DNA of 64,000 nucleotides from CAWCTB01 sp963798275. GTDB lineage: Bacteria > Acidobacteriota > Terriglobia > Terriglobales > Acidobacteriaceae. Location of the stretch: positions 1-64,000 of the forward strand of contig CAWCTB010000029.1 of assembly GCA_963798275.1 (NCBI GenBank), in the 5' to 3' direction. Positions 1-9,477 of the stretch are shown here, in pieces. Every line of letters starts with the position of its first letter. Position 1 is the stretch's first letter. The notes below the pieces were generated by a model, which saw only the letters and a program-made list of their open reading frames with translations, had not been told where the DNA came from and made no database searches. The translations under genes and the position numbers were made by a program.

Positions 1-110
1 AGCTGACGTTTGATGAGCTCGGGATCTTCGGTGAGCAAAAGAATGCGTCCGTGAAGAGTGACCTGGTCAGGGCGCTGGGATACAGTACGGCTCAAAAGCG
101 AAGAATTCAC
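1..110 (-). CDS. N-terminal fragment of an unidentified protein, cut by the window edge
   Basis: An open frame runs off the left edge on the minus strand. It starts at a GTG at 110, directly after a TGA, or at a TTG at 95. It reads through residues such as VTLHGRILLLTEDPELI, which look like real coding sequence. About 36 residues are visible, too few to assign a family. No upstream gene overlaps it: the next gene on this strand ends at 199. The frame and the start are uncertain. Confidence 0.45.
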   Translation of the reverse strand, partial: MNSSLLSRTVSQRPDQVTLHGRILLLTEDPELIKRQ

Positions 111-198
111 TCAGCGATTTTAACGCAGAAAACGGGGGCGCAAGGGTACCGAACGAGCGTTCGAAAATCGGGGCGTCAGGCTCCGACCCCAGTTCCAG

Positions 199-720
199 TC
201 ATTTGGCGGCAGGGCCGGCTTTCCTGATCGCTTCGGTTACCTTATCTGCGATCTTATGCATGGTGAATCCGATCGCGTTCTGTTCTGAGCCCTTGTCGGA
301 AGCCTTAAATGAACCGCTCGACATCTCCGAACCGTCGCTCACCTTGGTGAGCTTATACGCCGTCGTTACAAAGAAGGTTTGCATATTCACGCCCGTCGTG
401 GTGGTGCCCCACCAGGATGAATCGGAATGCATTTCGACCTGGTTGGTGGTGACCAGATAATCGCAATTCTTCTGTTTAGCGGCGGTCATCGCATCTTCGG
501 GCGCCGACTGATCAATGGGCACGTTTTCAATAGGGGGCCCTTTGGGTTTCTCCCTGCTCAAGAACTTGATGAGCAGTTCCCGTCCTACTACGTTGGAAGT
601 ATTGCTTCCCGCTACCTGCATGTTGGCAACACAAAGCTGCGCAGTGGTAGCCTGAGCAAATCCCGTAACACAAAGAATCGATGAACAAGCCAGGACGACA
701 AACAGAAAGAAACGTTGCAT
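199..720 (-). CDS. Secreted protein of unknown function (173 aa)
   Basis: The protein starts with a clear signal peptide: basic MQR, a hydrophobic stretch FFLFVVLACSSIL, and an Ala-rich cleavage region near residue 24. The mature part is about 150 residues, with an early Cys, a second Cys in KNCDYLV, and a run of beta-prone segments ending in a Lys/Ala tail. It has no transmembrane segment after the signal peptide, so it is probably periplasmic or exported. I do not recognise the family. The 'KQKNCDYLVTT' region resembles acidobacterial secreted proteins that probe a parameter by name, but this is only an impression. It lies alone, 133 bases downstream of the phosphatase gene on the same strand. 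Confidence 0.7.
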   Translation of the reverse strand: MQRFFLFVVLACSSILCVTGFAQATTAQLCVANMQVAGSNTSNVVGRELLIKFLSREKPKGPPIENVPIDQSAPEDAMTAAKQKNCDYLVTTNQVEMHSDSSWWGTTTTGVNMQTFFVTTAYKLTKVSDGSEMSSGSFKASDKGSEQNAIGFTMHKIADKVTEAIRKAGPAAK

Positions 721-853
721 GCGGACCTCTCAGGTGGAATTCCAGTCTAATGCAGAGAATCCGCGCCAACTAGCGAAAAGACTGACTCTTTAACTGATCC
801 AGCCCATTTCTGGAAACAGCTTTTGTTCTTAGGCTATCGCCGGGGCATGTTCT

Positions 854-1688
854 TCAGGGGAGGGTCTTTGCGTACTCTACCGGAGAGGGCAATGGATCCA
901 GACCGCGTCCGGCGAAGATCTCGGCGAAATTAGTCAGCAGTTCCTGATGGATGATCCCGTTGCTGGCGAGGACTTCGCGACTGTCGAGGCGAAAGGGAGT
1001 TCCATCGAAGCGCGTGACCGTGCCACCAGCTTCCCGCACCAACACGACTCCGGCGCCGGTATCCCAGGGATTGAGGTTGAACTCCCAGAAGCCGTCATAG
1101 CGTCCGGCGGCGACGTTGGCGAGATCCAACGCGGCTGATCCGGCGCGCCGCAATCCGTGAGAACGCAAAGTGATCTGGTGATAGAAGTGGATGTTGGGAT
1201 TCTTGTGCCGCTTGTGGCTGGGGAAGCCGGTGCCCAGGATCGACTCGGCTAGCGTGGTCGTCTTGGAGACGTGAATCGGCGCTCCGTTGAGCGTAGCGCC
1301 CTGCCCGCGCTCCGCGGCGAAGAACTCGTCGCGTGTTGGATCGTAAAGGAAGCCAGCTTCCAGTTGGTCGTCTTTCCGCGCCAGAGCAATGGAAATACAG
1401 AACACGGGATAGCCATGAGCAAAGTTGGTGGTACCGTCGAGCGGATCGACCAACCAGCGATACTCGGCTTCGGTATCGGTCCGCGTGCCTTCTTCGCCAA
1501 GGATTCCAAAGTGCGGCCAATGCTCGCGTAGCCGGCTGCCGATGAGTTTTTCGGAAGCGCGGTCGGCCTCGGTCACCAAGTCGACATCGCCCTTGTATTC
1601 GTAAGCCGATGTGACGATGGAAATAGTCCATCAACAACGCGCCGGCTTCGCGCGCGATTGGCTCTACCGCAGACTGGTATTGTGTCAT
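854..1688 (-). CDS. suhB: Inositol monophosphatase family protein (SuhB-like), frameshifted
   Basis: This is a Mg-dependent phosphatase of the inositol-monophosphatase family; the usual substrates are inositol phosphates, and some relatives act on PAP or fructose bisphosphate. The visible metal-site motifs are LGEEG, the block VDPLDGTTNF and a C-terminal WDTGAG in place of the usual WDxAAG. The N-terminus (MTQYQSAVEPIAREAG) sits in one frame and the rest, from YKGDVDLVTEADR on, in another. One base has been gained or lost at about 1600-1615. The ATG at 1688 overlaps the hfq stop as ATGA, which supports that start and translational coupling. The reconstructed protein is about 278 residues, normal for the family. 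I infer that the frameshift is a sequence error. Confidence 0.85.
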
Positions 1689-2007
1689 TTGCCCGCACTC
1701 GAAGCTTCGCCATCTCGCGGCGCGCCTTCCGGACGCGACTTGCGGACGGCGTCCTCGGCGATGTAGGCAATTTCGTGCTTGAAGATAAACAAGTTCGGCG
1801 AGCGCCGTCGCGGGTGAGCCGGATCATGCGCTTGTCGTAATACTCAATCCAGCCGCGAACCACTTCGCCATCCATGAGCTTGACGCGAACCGGACGCTGC
1901 TTTTCGCCCAACGTTCGGAGATACGATGCCTCCTGTTGCGTGTCGTCGGGAGGAGGGGTTCTGCCCTTGCGAGCGCTCTGGTCGTTGTTCGATGCGCGAA
2001 ATGCCAT
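1685..2007 (-). CDS. hfq: RNA chaperone Hfq, frameshifted
   Basis: This is an Sm-like RNA chaperone that forms a hexamer and pairs small RNAs with mRNAs. The Sm1 part is visible as LRTLGEKQRPVRVKLMDG and GWIEYYDKRMIRLTRDG. The frame then breaks near 1806-1810, and the Sm2 part (PNLFIFKHEIAYIAEDA) continues in the next frame to a TGA at 1685-1687. One missing G in a GGC GGC run would restore a 107-residue protein. The 'KHEIAYI' block replaces the enterobacterial YKHA motif, as is typical of divergent Hfqs in this kind of organism. It starts at the ATG at 2007 and overlaps the phosphatase start by four bases. Confidence 0.85.
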
Positions 2008-2102
2008 GGTTTGATTTTACACGCACGAAACGGGACACTCTTGCTTGGCCGAAGCCTTTCACCGGAGGTCGAGCGGGGGAGGTTGCCAGCAGGAGAACCT
2101 AT

Positions 2103-3860
2103 TTATCGAACGGCAGCAAGGGTGTTGAGTTCTCCCTGTAAATTACGTAAGCGCTCAAGCTCGTTTTGCACGGCATTCGTACCCGCGGCCATGAGTTCTC
2201 TGGCTTTTGAAAGCGCTTGCTCGGCTGATGCGCTCACCTCGCGAAGCAGCCTGCGCACGTCGGATTCAAGATGCAAGCGGCTTTCCACCACTCGCTGTTC
2301 CACATCGCCTTGAACGCGCGAGGCATTGGTGTCCAAAAGCTGTTCGAGAAAGTTCGCCGCGTCCTTTTGCATCCAGCCATGGAGATGAAGCCCTCCCATC
2401 AGGCAGTCGATCGTGTACAGGAGCGGGGAGGCCGGTTGCGCGATGGTGATCATGTCGTGAAAGAAAAACCGCGAGCGGGTGCGGAAGCCGTGTTCGGCGT
2501 CCAACGATTTTGGTAAGTGCGAGAAGTCGGCCCCCTGCTCCTGGGAAATTTGCTGCAGGAGTCCGTTTACCAGATTCACGAAACGCTGGGTGACTGCGGC
2601 GTAAAGTTCCTCCGCCTGCGTTTCCTCCTCGTCCAGCCACGGCATGACATGACGGCGAGCAACAGCCTGGGCGATGGCCATGAGCTCGCGCCGCCTGCCC
2701 GGACCAAACGTGGTCGCCACTGCGTTGGTTTCGTGCTCAAACTCTTCACGGGCGATAGGCACAACCTGCTTCAGGAACTCCTTACGGCGACGAAGCAGCG
2801 TCATCGAGAGTCTCATCTGCTCGGCGGAAAACAGGGCCCCGAGATCCCGCAGCGATTGCTCGGCCTGACTCACGGTCTGCCGGAGATTCGCAATCCGCTG
2901 TTCCGAGTTAGCGATCGGTTCTCTTAGCGCGCGGACGCGTTCCTCGATCGAACGCTGCAGCGAAGCCGAGAAGCGGCGCATGCCTCGCTCCGCTGCCGAA
3001 CGGGTCATGGCCTGCCCTGACTTGCTGGCCAGGAGTTGGAGATTTTCGATGAGGTTGTTCCAGTCATCGGAAGCGGTAGAGTCGTTAAGCCTGTTTAGGG
3101 CGCTGACTTCATAAACCCGCCCAACAGGCCTCTTAAGGCGGCCCTCAAGAACTTTGGTGGCGAAGTCTGACGCTTGTTGGCGTTCGGCGGCGGAGACGCG
3201 ATCGATCTTGTTGAGCACGATCAGAATCTCGTCGACATTGACGGCGACGGCCTCGATCAGCGCCAATTCCTCTCCGGAAATCGGCGGGTCGGCGCCGACG
3301 ACCAGGATAGCGGCATCGATTTGCGGTATGAAATCCCGGGTGGTTTCTGTGTTCCCGGAGAAGACAGACCCAATCCCCGGGGTATCGACCAGGCACATTC
3401 CACTGGCCAGCAGAGGCGAAGGGAGGAAGACCTCCACCCCATCGACCTGCTTGGAGTTTTCCGGATTCAACTCCTCGGAAACATACTGCGGCAGGTCCTC
3501 CGGACGAATGGCCCGCCAGCGTGTGTCGATGAGAACGCGCGCCGTTCGCGTATCTCCGTAGCGCAGCACGGTGGGCACGGTGGTCACGGGCACAACCCCG
3601 GTCGGAAGTATCGGCTCTCCTACGAAGGCATCGAGCAGGGTGGATTTGCCGCGTTTGAACTGGCCAACGCAGGCGACGAAGAAGCGCCCTTCATTGATTC
3701 GTGCGACTAACTGCCGCACGTCGGCGCTAACCGAACCTTCGCCCAACTGCTCGGCCATCGCGGCCAGCCGATCCAAGGCTTGCGCGTGGGGAGGCCGGGC
3801 GACGGCAGCCGGGTTGGGAATCGGTATGTCTTCTACGTTATGCATCTTTGGCTCGCTCAA
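2103..3860 (-). CDS. Dynamin-like GTPase 1
   Basis: This is a large GTPase of the bacterial dynamin-like family, which binds and remodels membranes. The 585-residue protein has a G1 P-loop (GQFKRGKST, around residue 67), a G2-like TTVPTVLRYG, a G3 DTPGIGS and a G4 LNKID. A long helical region rich in Glu, Arg and Gln follows, about residues 300-580, as expected for a stalk or bundle. No signal peptide is visible. It is the last gene of a six-gene unit that also contains a second dynamin-like gene, crcB, DUF190 genes and an ATPase; the ATPase stop lies 22 bases upstream. Paired bacterial dynamins often work as hetero-oligomers, so the two in this unit may be partners. The lipid or stress they act on cannot be read from sequence. 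Confidence 0.85.
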   Translation of the reverse strand: MSEPKMHNVEDIPIPNPAAVARPPHAQALDRLAAMAEQLGEGSVSADVRQLVARINEGRFFVACVGQFKRGKSTLLDAFVGEPILPTGVVPVTTVPTVLRYGDTRTARVLIDTRWRAIRPEDLPQYVSEELNPENSKQVDGVEVFLPSPLLASGMCLVDTPGIGSVFSGNTETTRDFIPQIDAAILVVGADPPISGEELALIEAVAVNVDEILIVLNKIDRVSAAERQQASDFATKVLEGRLKRPVGRVYEVSALNRLNDSTASDDWNNLIENLQLLASKSGQAMTRSAAERGMRRFSASLQRSIEERVRALREPIANSEQRIANLRQTVSQAEQSLRDLGALFSAEQMRLSMTLLRRRKEFLKQVVPIAREEFEHETNAVATTFGPGRRRELMAIAQAVARRHVMPWLDEEETQAEELYAAVTQRFVNLVNGLLQQISQEQGADFSHLPKSLDAEHGFRTRSRFFFHDMITIAQPASPLLYTIDCLMGGLHLHGWMQKDAANFLEQLLDTNASRVQGDVEQRVVESRLHLESDVRRLLREVSASAEQALSKARELMAAGTNAVQNELERLRNLQGELNTLAAVR

Positions 3861-3882
3861 GGAGCTCCCATCGACACGTGGA

Positions 3883-4689
3883 TTACTGATTCACCATCGC
3901 GATTCTGTAATCGATATAAAGAGGCGTGATCTTGATCTGGTTCTCGTGCGCGTACTGGGGAGCCTTGGCCATGCGAATCATCAGGAGCACGGCTCCGGGA
4001 TTCCCGTCGCTGTATTCGACAACCCTATCCAGAAACTGCTCGAGATTGTCCGCCGTCAAACCTTCGCGCTGGGCACAGCCCGCGGCAAAACGGCGAGCAA
4101 CTTCGGGATCGAAGTTCCGGAGCGCGAACCTCTCGGCTCGATCGGGAAAGAGCGGCAGAACGAACCCCGCATCCTCCATGTGAGCTGACCGCGATACCGC
4201 GACCACCGGGACGGACCAGTTCAACATGAGCTCACGAATGGATGCTGCCAACGCCTGCGAGGGACGCGCAAGATGATCCACGATTACCAGATATTTCGAG
4301 TTGTGCAGTGCGTTGCGTACAAGTCCTTTTACGGAGGTGGCGGTTTTCGCCTGAAGAGGCTCCGTTCCCCGCGGGCACGACCGGGTGAGCACAGGATGCT
4401 CCCGCGCCAGCAGGGACTCCGCCAGATTCCGGTACAGCGACTGCGGGGTCGGGTTCTGCGGACTGTACAAGACGTCAGTGAATTCCGGGAACACCCGCAG
4501 TAACAGCAAGGTCTTTCCCACGCCCGCCGGGCCGTGGAAGAGGAACGAACGCCGAACCGCAAAGCGCTTGCGCAATTGCTCGAGTTCCTGGTTCCGGCCA
4601 AAGACGGCAGGGTCGTTGATAGCCAACGTGCCGTTCGCACCAGAATCGGAAAGCGTCCTGGGTCGAGCTGTCATTGGTCGAGCCGTCAT
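3883..4689 (-). CDS. P-loop ATPase of STAND/AAA-like type
   Basis: This is a 268-residue nucleotide-binding protein. A 'FGRNQELEQLRKRF' entry motif precedes a Walker A GPAGVGKT (about residues 55-62). A Walker B-like strand YLVIVDH and a sensor-like VVAVSRS follow, then a C-terminal helical part. This layout fits small STAND or AAA-type switches with no recognisable effector or sensor domain attached. The ATG at 4689 overlaps the DUF190 stop by four bases, so translation is probably coupled. The first residues, MTARPMTARP, are a short direct duplication, so the true start may be the second Met. It sits between the DUF190 genes and dynamin 1. Its role there is unknown; it could act as a loader or regulator of the GTPases. 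Confidence 0.7.
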   Translation of the reverse strand: MTARPMTARPRTLSDSGANGTLAINDPAVFGRNQELEQLRKRFAVRRSFLFHGPAGVGKTLLLLRVFPEFTDVLYSPQNPTPQSLYRNLAESLLAREHPVLTRSCPRGTEPLQAKTATSVKGLVRNALHNSKYLVIVDHLARPSQALAASIRELMLNWSVPVVAVSRSAHMEDAGFVLPLFPDRAERFALRNFDPEVARRFAAGCAQREGLTADNLEQFLDRVVEYSDGNPGAVLLMIRMAKAPQYAHENQIKITPLYIDYRIAMVNQ

Positions 4690-5039
4690 TGCTGGGGGTG
4701 CTGACCTTGCTGGTGCACGTACTTGATGACTTCAACGTCAGACATCGCGATCAGGCCTTCGGCGACCATTTCGTCCAGAGCAGGAAGCAGGCGCTGGATG
4801 CTCTCCTCGGTATCGATGATCTGGACCAGGATGGGTGCATCCGACGAAAACCGTAGCATATGCGAGCGGCGAATGATCGTACTAGCGCCGTAACCCTCGA
4901 TACCGCGATACACGGAAGCCCCGGCGATGTCGAGTTGGCGGCAGCGTTCGACGATGGCCTGGTACAGCGGGCGACCCTGCCACTGATCGTCCTCCCCGAA
5001 GTGGATGCGCAACATCTTGGCCTTGCCTTCCAGTTTCAT
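4686..5039 (-). CDS. DUF190 family protein (single domain)
   Basis: The protein is 117 residues of DUF190 (PF02641), a compact ferredoxin-like fold often compared with PII regulators and commonly encoded next to crcB. Family features are LRIHFGEDDQWQGRPLYQAI near the start, a VYRGIEGYG block, and the DAPILVQIIDTEE strand followed by DVEVIKY at the end. It overlaps both neighbours by four bases: the two-domain DUF190 gene upstream and the ATPase downstream. With CrcB upstream, a role in ion homeostasis or regulation of the fluoride channel is plausible. The biochemical function of DUF190 is not established to my knowledge. Confidence 0.85.
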   Translation of the reverse strand: MKLEGKAKMLRIHFGEDDQWQGRPLYQAIVERCRQLDIAGASVYRGIEGYGASTIIRRSHMLRFSSDAPILVQIIDTEESIQRLLPALDEMVAEGLIAMSDVEVIKYVHQQGQHPQQ

Positions 5040-5761
5040 TTCTGTGGCTCCTTGACTGCCGGGAGTGGCTGAGCGTGCGAATACTTGATCACATCGACAT
5101 CGGACAACACGACCAGCCCCTGTTTCACCATTTGATCGAGTACGGGGAAGAAAGCCCGGAGTTTTTCTTCGTTATCCACGACGGTAAGCAGGATGGGTGC
5201 GTCGTGCGACAGGTTGAGGGTTGAATCCTTGTGGATGCGGCGGTTGGCGCCATATCCCAGGATTCCCCGGTACACCGTTACACCGGCGATCTCATTTGCG
5301 CGCAGCGCCTGCACCAGGGCTTGATAGAGCGGCTTCCCATTCCAGGTATCGTGCTCGCCGATCAGGATGCGCATCAGTTTGGCCCGCGACTGCAGTTTGA
5401 TCGCAGGCGCCTCGGGCGCCCGCTGTTCTCCTGGCGGAACCGGTCGAATGACGTTGGTATCGTGCACTTCAATTAGCCCTTGGCAGGCGATTTCGGCCAG
5501 TTTGGGCAGGACTTCCTGCACGCGATCTGCAGTCTCGATGAACTCGATCTTGATGGGCATCTGATCAGAGAGCGCCAACAAGCGGGTGGAGTGCAGTTTG
5601 TGGTCGGTGCCGAAGCCCGCAATGCCGCGGGTGACGCTGGCATCGGAGATTCCGCGGAAGAACAAGTAATCCAGAATCGCGGCGTAAGAAGCGGTTCCGT
5701 GATAGGTCTGGCCTTCGATTACGTACACCGTTACTTTCTTAGCTGGCCCCGTGGTTAGCAA
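5036..5761 (-). CDS. Tandem DUF190 protein (two domains)
   Basis: The protein has 241 residues holding two DUF190 domains in a row: residues about 8-105 (VTRGIAGFG, MPIKIEFIE) and about 130-230 (RILIGEHDTWNGKPLYQAL, VYRGILGYG, DAPILLTVVD). They are joined by a Pro/Gly/Ala-rich linker. The second domain is much closer to the single-domain neighbour than the first is, which suggests local duplication followed by divergence. Single-domain DUF190 proteins are the usual form. Together with the next gene the operon carries three copies, and this could assemble into a pseudo-trimer like PII. The gene lies 123 bases after crcB and overlaps the next gene as ATGA. Confidence 0.85.
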   Translation of the reverse strand: MLTTGPAKKVTVYVIEGQTYHGTASYAAILDYLFFRGISDASVTRGIAGFGTDHKLHSTRLLALSDQMPIKIEFIETADRVQEVLPKLAEIACQGLIEVHDTNVIRPVPPGEQRAPEAPAIKLQSRAKLMRILIGEHDTWNGKPLYQALVQALRANEIAGVTVYRGILGYGANRRIHKDSTLNLSHDAPILLTVVDNEEKLRAFFPVLDQMVKQGLVVLSDVDVIKYSHAQPLPAVKEPQK

Positions 5762-5884
5762 AGTGCCCTCCTCCGCGTGTCGCGTTTCGTTGCGAGACTA
5801 ACCGGTCACAAGAATGCTTCTCCATCGGCTCACAAGCGAGCGCACGGATTAAAGGACCTTCCCGATCAGGAAGAGTCTGTGACC

Positions 5885-6259
5885 TCATACGAATACCCGT
5901 CCGATGGCAGCCCCAGCCCACACCGCCGCGAAACCCACAACCACACTGAGCCCGACATTCAGCAAACCGGTGACCAACTGGCCGTCCTGCACCGCCCGCA
6001 GCGTCTCATACTCGAAGGTCGAGAATGTTGTGTAGGCCCCAATGAACCCAATGGGAATCAGATAGCGCCAATATGCGCCGGCCGTCGTCCGGGCAAGCAG
6101 GGCGAGAACGAATCCAATCAGGAACGATCCCGTCATGTTGATCACAAACGTGCCGTAGGGGAAGCGAACTCCAAAGCGGCTTCCGATGTACGCTCCGATG
6201 ACGTACCGGGCGATTGCACCAAGGAAACCTCCGACGCCAACAGCCAGATATTTCAGCAA
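5885..6259 (-). CDS. crcB: Fluoride channel CrcB/Fluc
   Basis: This is a small dual-topology fluoride exporter of the inner membrane. The 124-residue protein has four hydrophobic helices and the family signatures GGFLGAIARY, INMTGSFLIG and GAYTTFSTFEYE. The Asn of the second motif and the Phe/Thr residues of the third line the pore in characterised Fluc channels. The best start is the TTG at 6259, because an in-frame stop lies just upstream with no ATG in between. It follows the dynamin 2 gene after 33 bases and is followed by DUF190 genes, a classic crcB partner. I found no recognisable fluoride riboswitch in front of it. Confidence 0.9.
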   Translation of the reverse strand: MLKYLAVGVGGFLGAIARYVIGAYIGSRFGVRFPYGTFVINMTGSFLIGFVLALLARTTAGAYWRYLIPIGFIGAYTTFSTFEYETLRAVQDGQLVTGLLNVGLSVVVGFAAVWAGAAIGRVFV

Positions 6260-6292
6260 TCCTGCGATCCTTTCTTGATTCGTTATCGCTTT

Positions 6293-7854
6293 TCAGGAAG
6301 CGATAGCTTCCGCGTTCGGGGCGGGTGAATCCGCAGCCAACAACCGTGCTAACAATTCGAGGTCCGAATTGACTTGCGCCCATGAGGAACGGCGCGAGCA
6401 GCGGAACCTCCTCCGTCATGCGGCGAAGTTCGGATTGAAACTCTTGCAGGTGACCTGCGCTACGCCGGAGATCGCCGTCGACTTCCTCCAAGCGCTGCCG
6501 ATCTTCTCCCTCGATTTGGGCGTAAGAGGCACTGACTTCCAGGGCGGAGCGGACGGCCCCAGCGAGCGCGAGGGTCTTGCGTGTCAAGGACTCCTGCAGC
6601 AGGCGTTGCTTGCGCTCGTAGAGTGGCGCCAACTCCTCCGCAAACCATTGCTCCAGCAAGGCCGTGTGGCTGGCCATCACACTCACCGGCCGCACCGGCA
6701 AGTCAGTTCCAAATTCCGTGTGAAGCTGGCGTTTGACGTACGCCATCTGTTGTTCCAGATCCTGCGGTGACAGAAGGTCCGCTTTACTGATCAGGACGGT
6801 TACGTCTGTTGCCGCGTAAACCAGGGCTCCAATGATCTTCAGGTCATCCGGTGTAAGGGTTGAACCGGCGTCAACCAGCACGGTTCCGGCGTCGCACCGG
6901 GGAAGATAAGCCAAAGTCTCGGCAGCGCCGCTGGTGGCCAGAGATCCGATGCCTGGCGTATCGACAAAGATGATGCCCTCGCGCAGCCGCTCTGAAGGAT
7001 AGAGCACGAGAATTCTTCCAACCCGCCTCTGATTCTCGGGATTCAGGCGCTCATCGACAAACGAACCCAACTCTGTGATGTTGTGCTCCGAGATGCCGCG
7101 TCCTTCCTGCCAGACTCGAACCAGAGGCCTGGAACCATATCCAATGCGAGTCGGCACAGCTGTGATGGGGATTACTCCGACGGGCAGCAGATCGGCGCCG
7201 ATCACGTGATTCAGTAAGGAAGACTTCCCGGTGCTCACCCTGCCGAATACCGCGATTTCGAGCGCAGTGTCTTCCACTCGACCCAGGAGCATGGTCAACG
7301 TCGGCCGGAACTCGATCAACCCATGCCGCTCGATCATGCCGGCCAAAGTGTGCAGTGCCGCTACGTCCCATCCATGACTGGCCAGCCTTTCCACGCGGTA
7401 GCGAAGTTCGCCCGCCCGGGGCTGGAGGACGTAGCGGTGCATCTCCTTTACGGCCGACTGTAGCTCCGCGACGATGCCCTGCAGGTCGGCTGCACCCCGC
7501 TCCGAGACGGGACCGTAGCCCCGCAGGTAGTGCGGAGCGAGTTCAGCAATTGCGATCTCAACAAAGGTGAGTGCGACATGGATCGAGCGCGTTGCCGGGA
7601 TGCGAGGGTTTTCCGGAGCCAGCGACTGGCCGGCTGAATACCTGCAACAATTGCCCGCGGAGCCGGGCAATGTAGTCCTCAATGGTTTTCCGCTGCAGGG
7701 GCGTGATGTCGGCAATGTAGTTCTGGAAGACGCTCTTGGAAGCTGCGGCGTTCAGGGTCTCTTCGATGTCCCCAAGCAACTTATCGATGTGCTTGCAGGT
7801 GACTATCAAGTGCTGCCGTTGGCTGGGATTCAACGTGATGTAATTCTCATTCAT
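6293..7854 (-). CDS. Dynamin-like GTPase 2, frameshifted twice
   Basis: This is a second bacterial dynamin-like GTPase. The G domain shows G1 GRVSTGKSS, an ITAVPTRIGYG switch region, G3 DTPGIGS and G4 SKAD. It is followed by helical segments. The N-terminus (MNENYITLNPSQRQHLIVTC) is in one frame to about 7640, the main body in another, and the last part (AQVNSDLELLARLLAAD) in a third from about 6395 to a TGA at 6293-6295. Removing one base at each point gives a protein of about 519 residues. It is the first gene of the six-gene minus-strand unit, with crcB starting 33 bases downstream. Its difference from dynamin 1 suggests a heteromeric pair rather than a recent duplicate. Confidence 0.8.
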
Positions 7855-8060
7855 CTGCTGGCATTGTGGCGATCTGCCAGTGTCGGCAGCCGGTTTCGAG
7901 AAACGTTTTGATTTCAGCGAGACCGGGAACTGCGACCTTGATCGCGCTCAATCAATTGTTGCGGGAAGCTTGCCGGGAGACATAACTCCGCGACAAGTTT
8001 CCTCGCCAGGAGTCATCATCTGTCCGGTAACGGCAGGACAGCGGTTGGGGGTGAACTCCT

Positions 8061-9218
8061 TCACCCTTGAATATCCTGTTGATACCTGACGCGTTGCGAG
8101 AAGTCAAGTTCGTCGATCACGCGGACTGGTGCCGCAGATTGCGTCTGGTCTGGGTACGTGTCAATTCTGGGCAGAGTCGGCAAGTTGCATCTAGCGCCGC
8201 GAAAGTATGCCCGGACGTCCGCGGCTACATCCTCCGGAGTGCGATCGAGGGCCGCTTCCCAATGAAGGCGCTCCAGGTACATCGAGTCGCTGCGATAGAA
8301 CGGCGTCATGGCCGTCCGTGTGACCATGGTCAAGTTCACGCGATCTGCACTGTCCTTGCCCAGCTCGCCGGAATACAGCGCCAGATTGAAGCTGTTGTAG
8401 CCGATCGAGTCATACCACGCGAGTATTCGGCTGATGCCCGCAGCGAGCGCCTGCAGGTCGGCGGAGGCAAGGTCGAGGATGGTCGCACGTTCGCACAGGA
8501 CGGCGCGGACCTCGTTGAACCCGATGGGGGCGAAGGGCGTCATCCAGACGATGGGTCCGTCGCGGGAGATCGTGCGTTCCGCGCGTTCCGTCTCTTGTGC
8601 CACAAGGTCGTTCCAGAAGCAACGCCGATTCGCGTTCCAGTAGGTCATTACCGCTGCATGCTGCATGCGCATCATCGAGGTCGGAAATGGATCGACATAC
8701 ACCTGGCTGTGGGGATGGGGAAGCGAGCCTCCGGAAGGATACAGATAGTTGATGTTGTAAGCACAGAACCGGGCGGCAGCATCGGCCTGCCTAACCGCGC
8801 TTATGTAATCGATCGAGGCGGCCAGATTGTCGGCGATCAGGCAGGGGGTGAAATCGCGAAGGTCCAGCCAATGCCGTGCCGTGAAGGCGGCGACGGCGGC
8901 GTACTTTGAATACGGCACCAGGTTCGGAAACAGTATGGTATCGCCAACCCGAATGCGTCCTGCCGGCGTGATCTCGGCGGCGATGCGAGGCGTTGCTTTT
9001 TCGACGCGTTCTGCGCAGAAAGGGCAATTCGAGTCCGGCGCGCGAAACGAGACCAGCGCTGAGTCTTCGCTCTTTTGCAAGTTCACGCCTTCGGCGATCC
9101 GGGCTGAGGTGCCAAGCAGCGGGTCGAAACGAACCTGCAGCTGACGCTCTGAGTGTCCCTCGTCGCCGGGGTTTTGGAAACGCGACACCAGACTCTCGCA
9201 CCGAAATTGAATCGCCAT
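8061..9218 (-). CDS. Galactose-1-phosphate uridylyltransferase-like (HIT superfamily) enzyme
   Basis: The protein resembles GalT-type nucleotidyltransferases, which move UMP or AMP between sugar phosphates through a histidine intermediate. Visible features are a zinc-type NCPFC near residue 66, a long central beta region, and the active-site block GGSLPHPHSQVYVDP with the HPH triad. A second conserved part (SIGYNSFNLALYSG) follows. The length, about 385 residues from the ATG at 9218, is near that of GalT. The open frame extends 34 codons further upstream, but that part is low complexity. It stands alone, with no galK or galE beside it, so the real substrate is open; a related nucleoside-sugar or ADP-dependent enzyme is possible. 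Confidence 0.65.
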   Translation of the reverse strand: MAIQFRCESLVSRFQNPGDEGHSERQLQVRFDPLLGTSARIAEGVNLQKSEDSALVSFRAPDSNCPFCAERVEKATPRIAAEITPAGRIRVGDTILFPNLVPYSKYAAVAAFTARHWLDLRDFTPCLIADNLAASIDYISAVRQADAAARFCAYNINYLYPSGGSLPHPHSQVYVDPFPTSMMRMQHAAVMTYWNANRRCFWNDLVAQETERAERTISRDGPIVWMTPFAPIGFNEVRAVLCERATILDLASADLQALAAGISRILAWYDSIGYNSFNLALYSGELGKDSADRVNLTMVTRTAMTPFYRSDSMYLERLHWEAALDRTPEDVAADVRAYFRGARCNLPTLPRIDTYPDQTQSAAPVRVIDELDFSQRVRYQQDIQG

Positions 9219-9477
9219 GGCTACCGCCGCGGATGCGTATTGTACAGATGGGCCGGGACTCAAAGGGCCGACGAGCCATCGCTTCTGATATCCGGAGACG
9301 TCGTCAGCCGGAGACGGCAAGGGCTATCTGTGGTGGAAAGTTTATATCACCGCTCAGTGGCCTATACCGAACATGCTGGCTGCGACTGGCTGGCGTCGCA
9401 AGAATCACAGCAGTCCCAATTGACAATTGGTCGCCGTGCTCCTAGCTTGCTCTGTTGTGTTGCAGGAGGGCCCTATC

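Noticed and set aside
5762..5884. Possible fluoride riboswitch near crcB and the DUF190 genes
   Set aside because: Neither this gap nor the sequence before crcB shows the conserved crcB-motif core or its pseudoknot, and crcB is internal to an operon.
6006..6258. C-terminal extension of dynamin 2 reading through crcB
   Set aside because: This part is the wrong frame of crcB; the real end in the neighbouring frame (LLARLLAAD and on) has a stop at 6293-6295.
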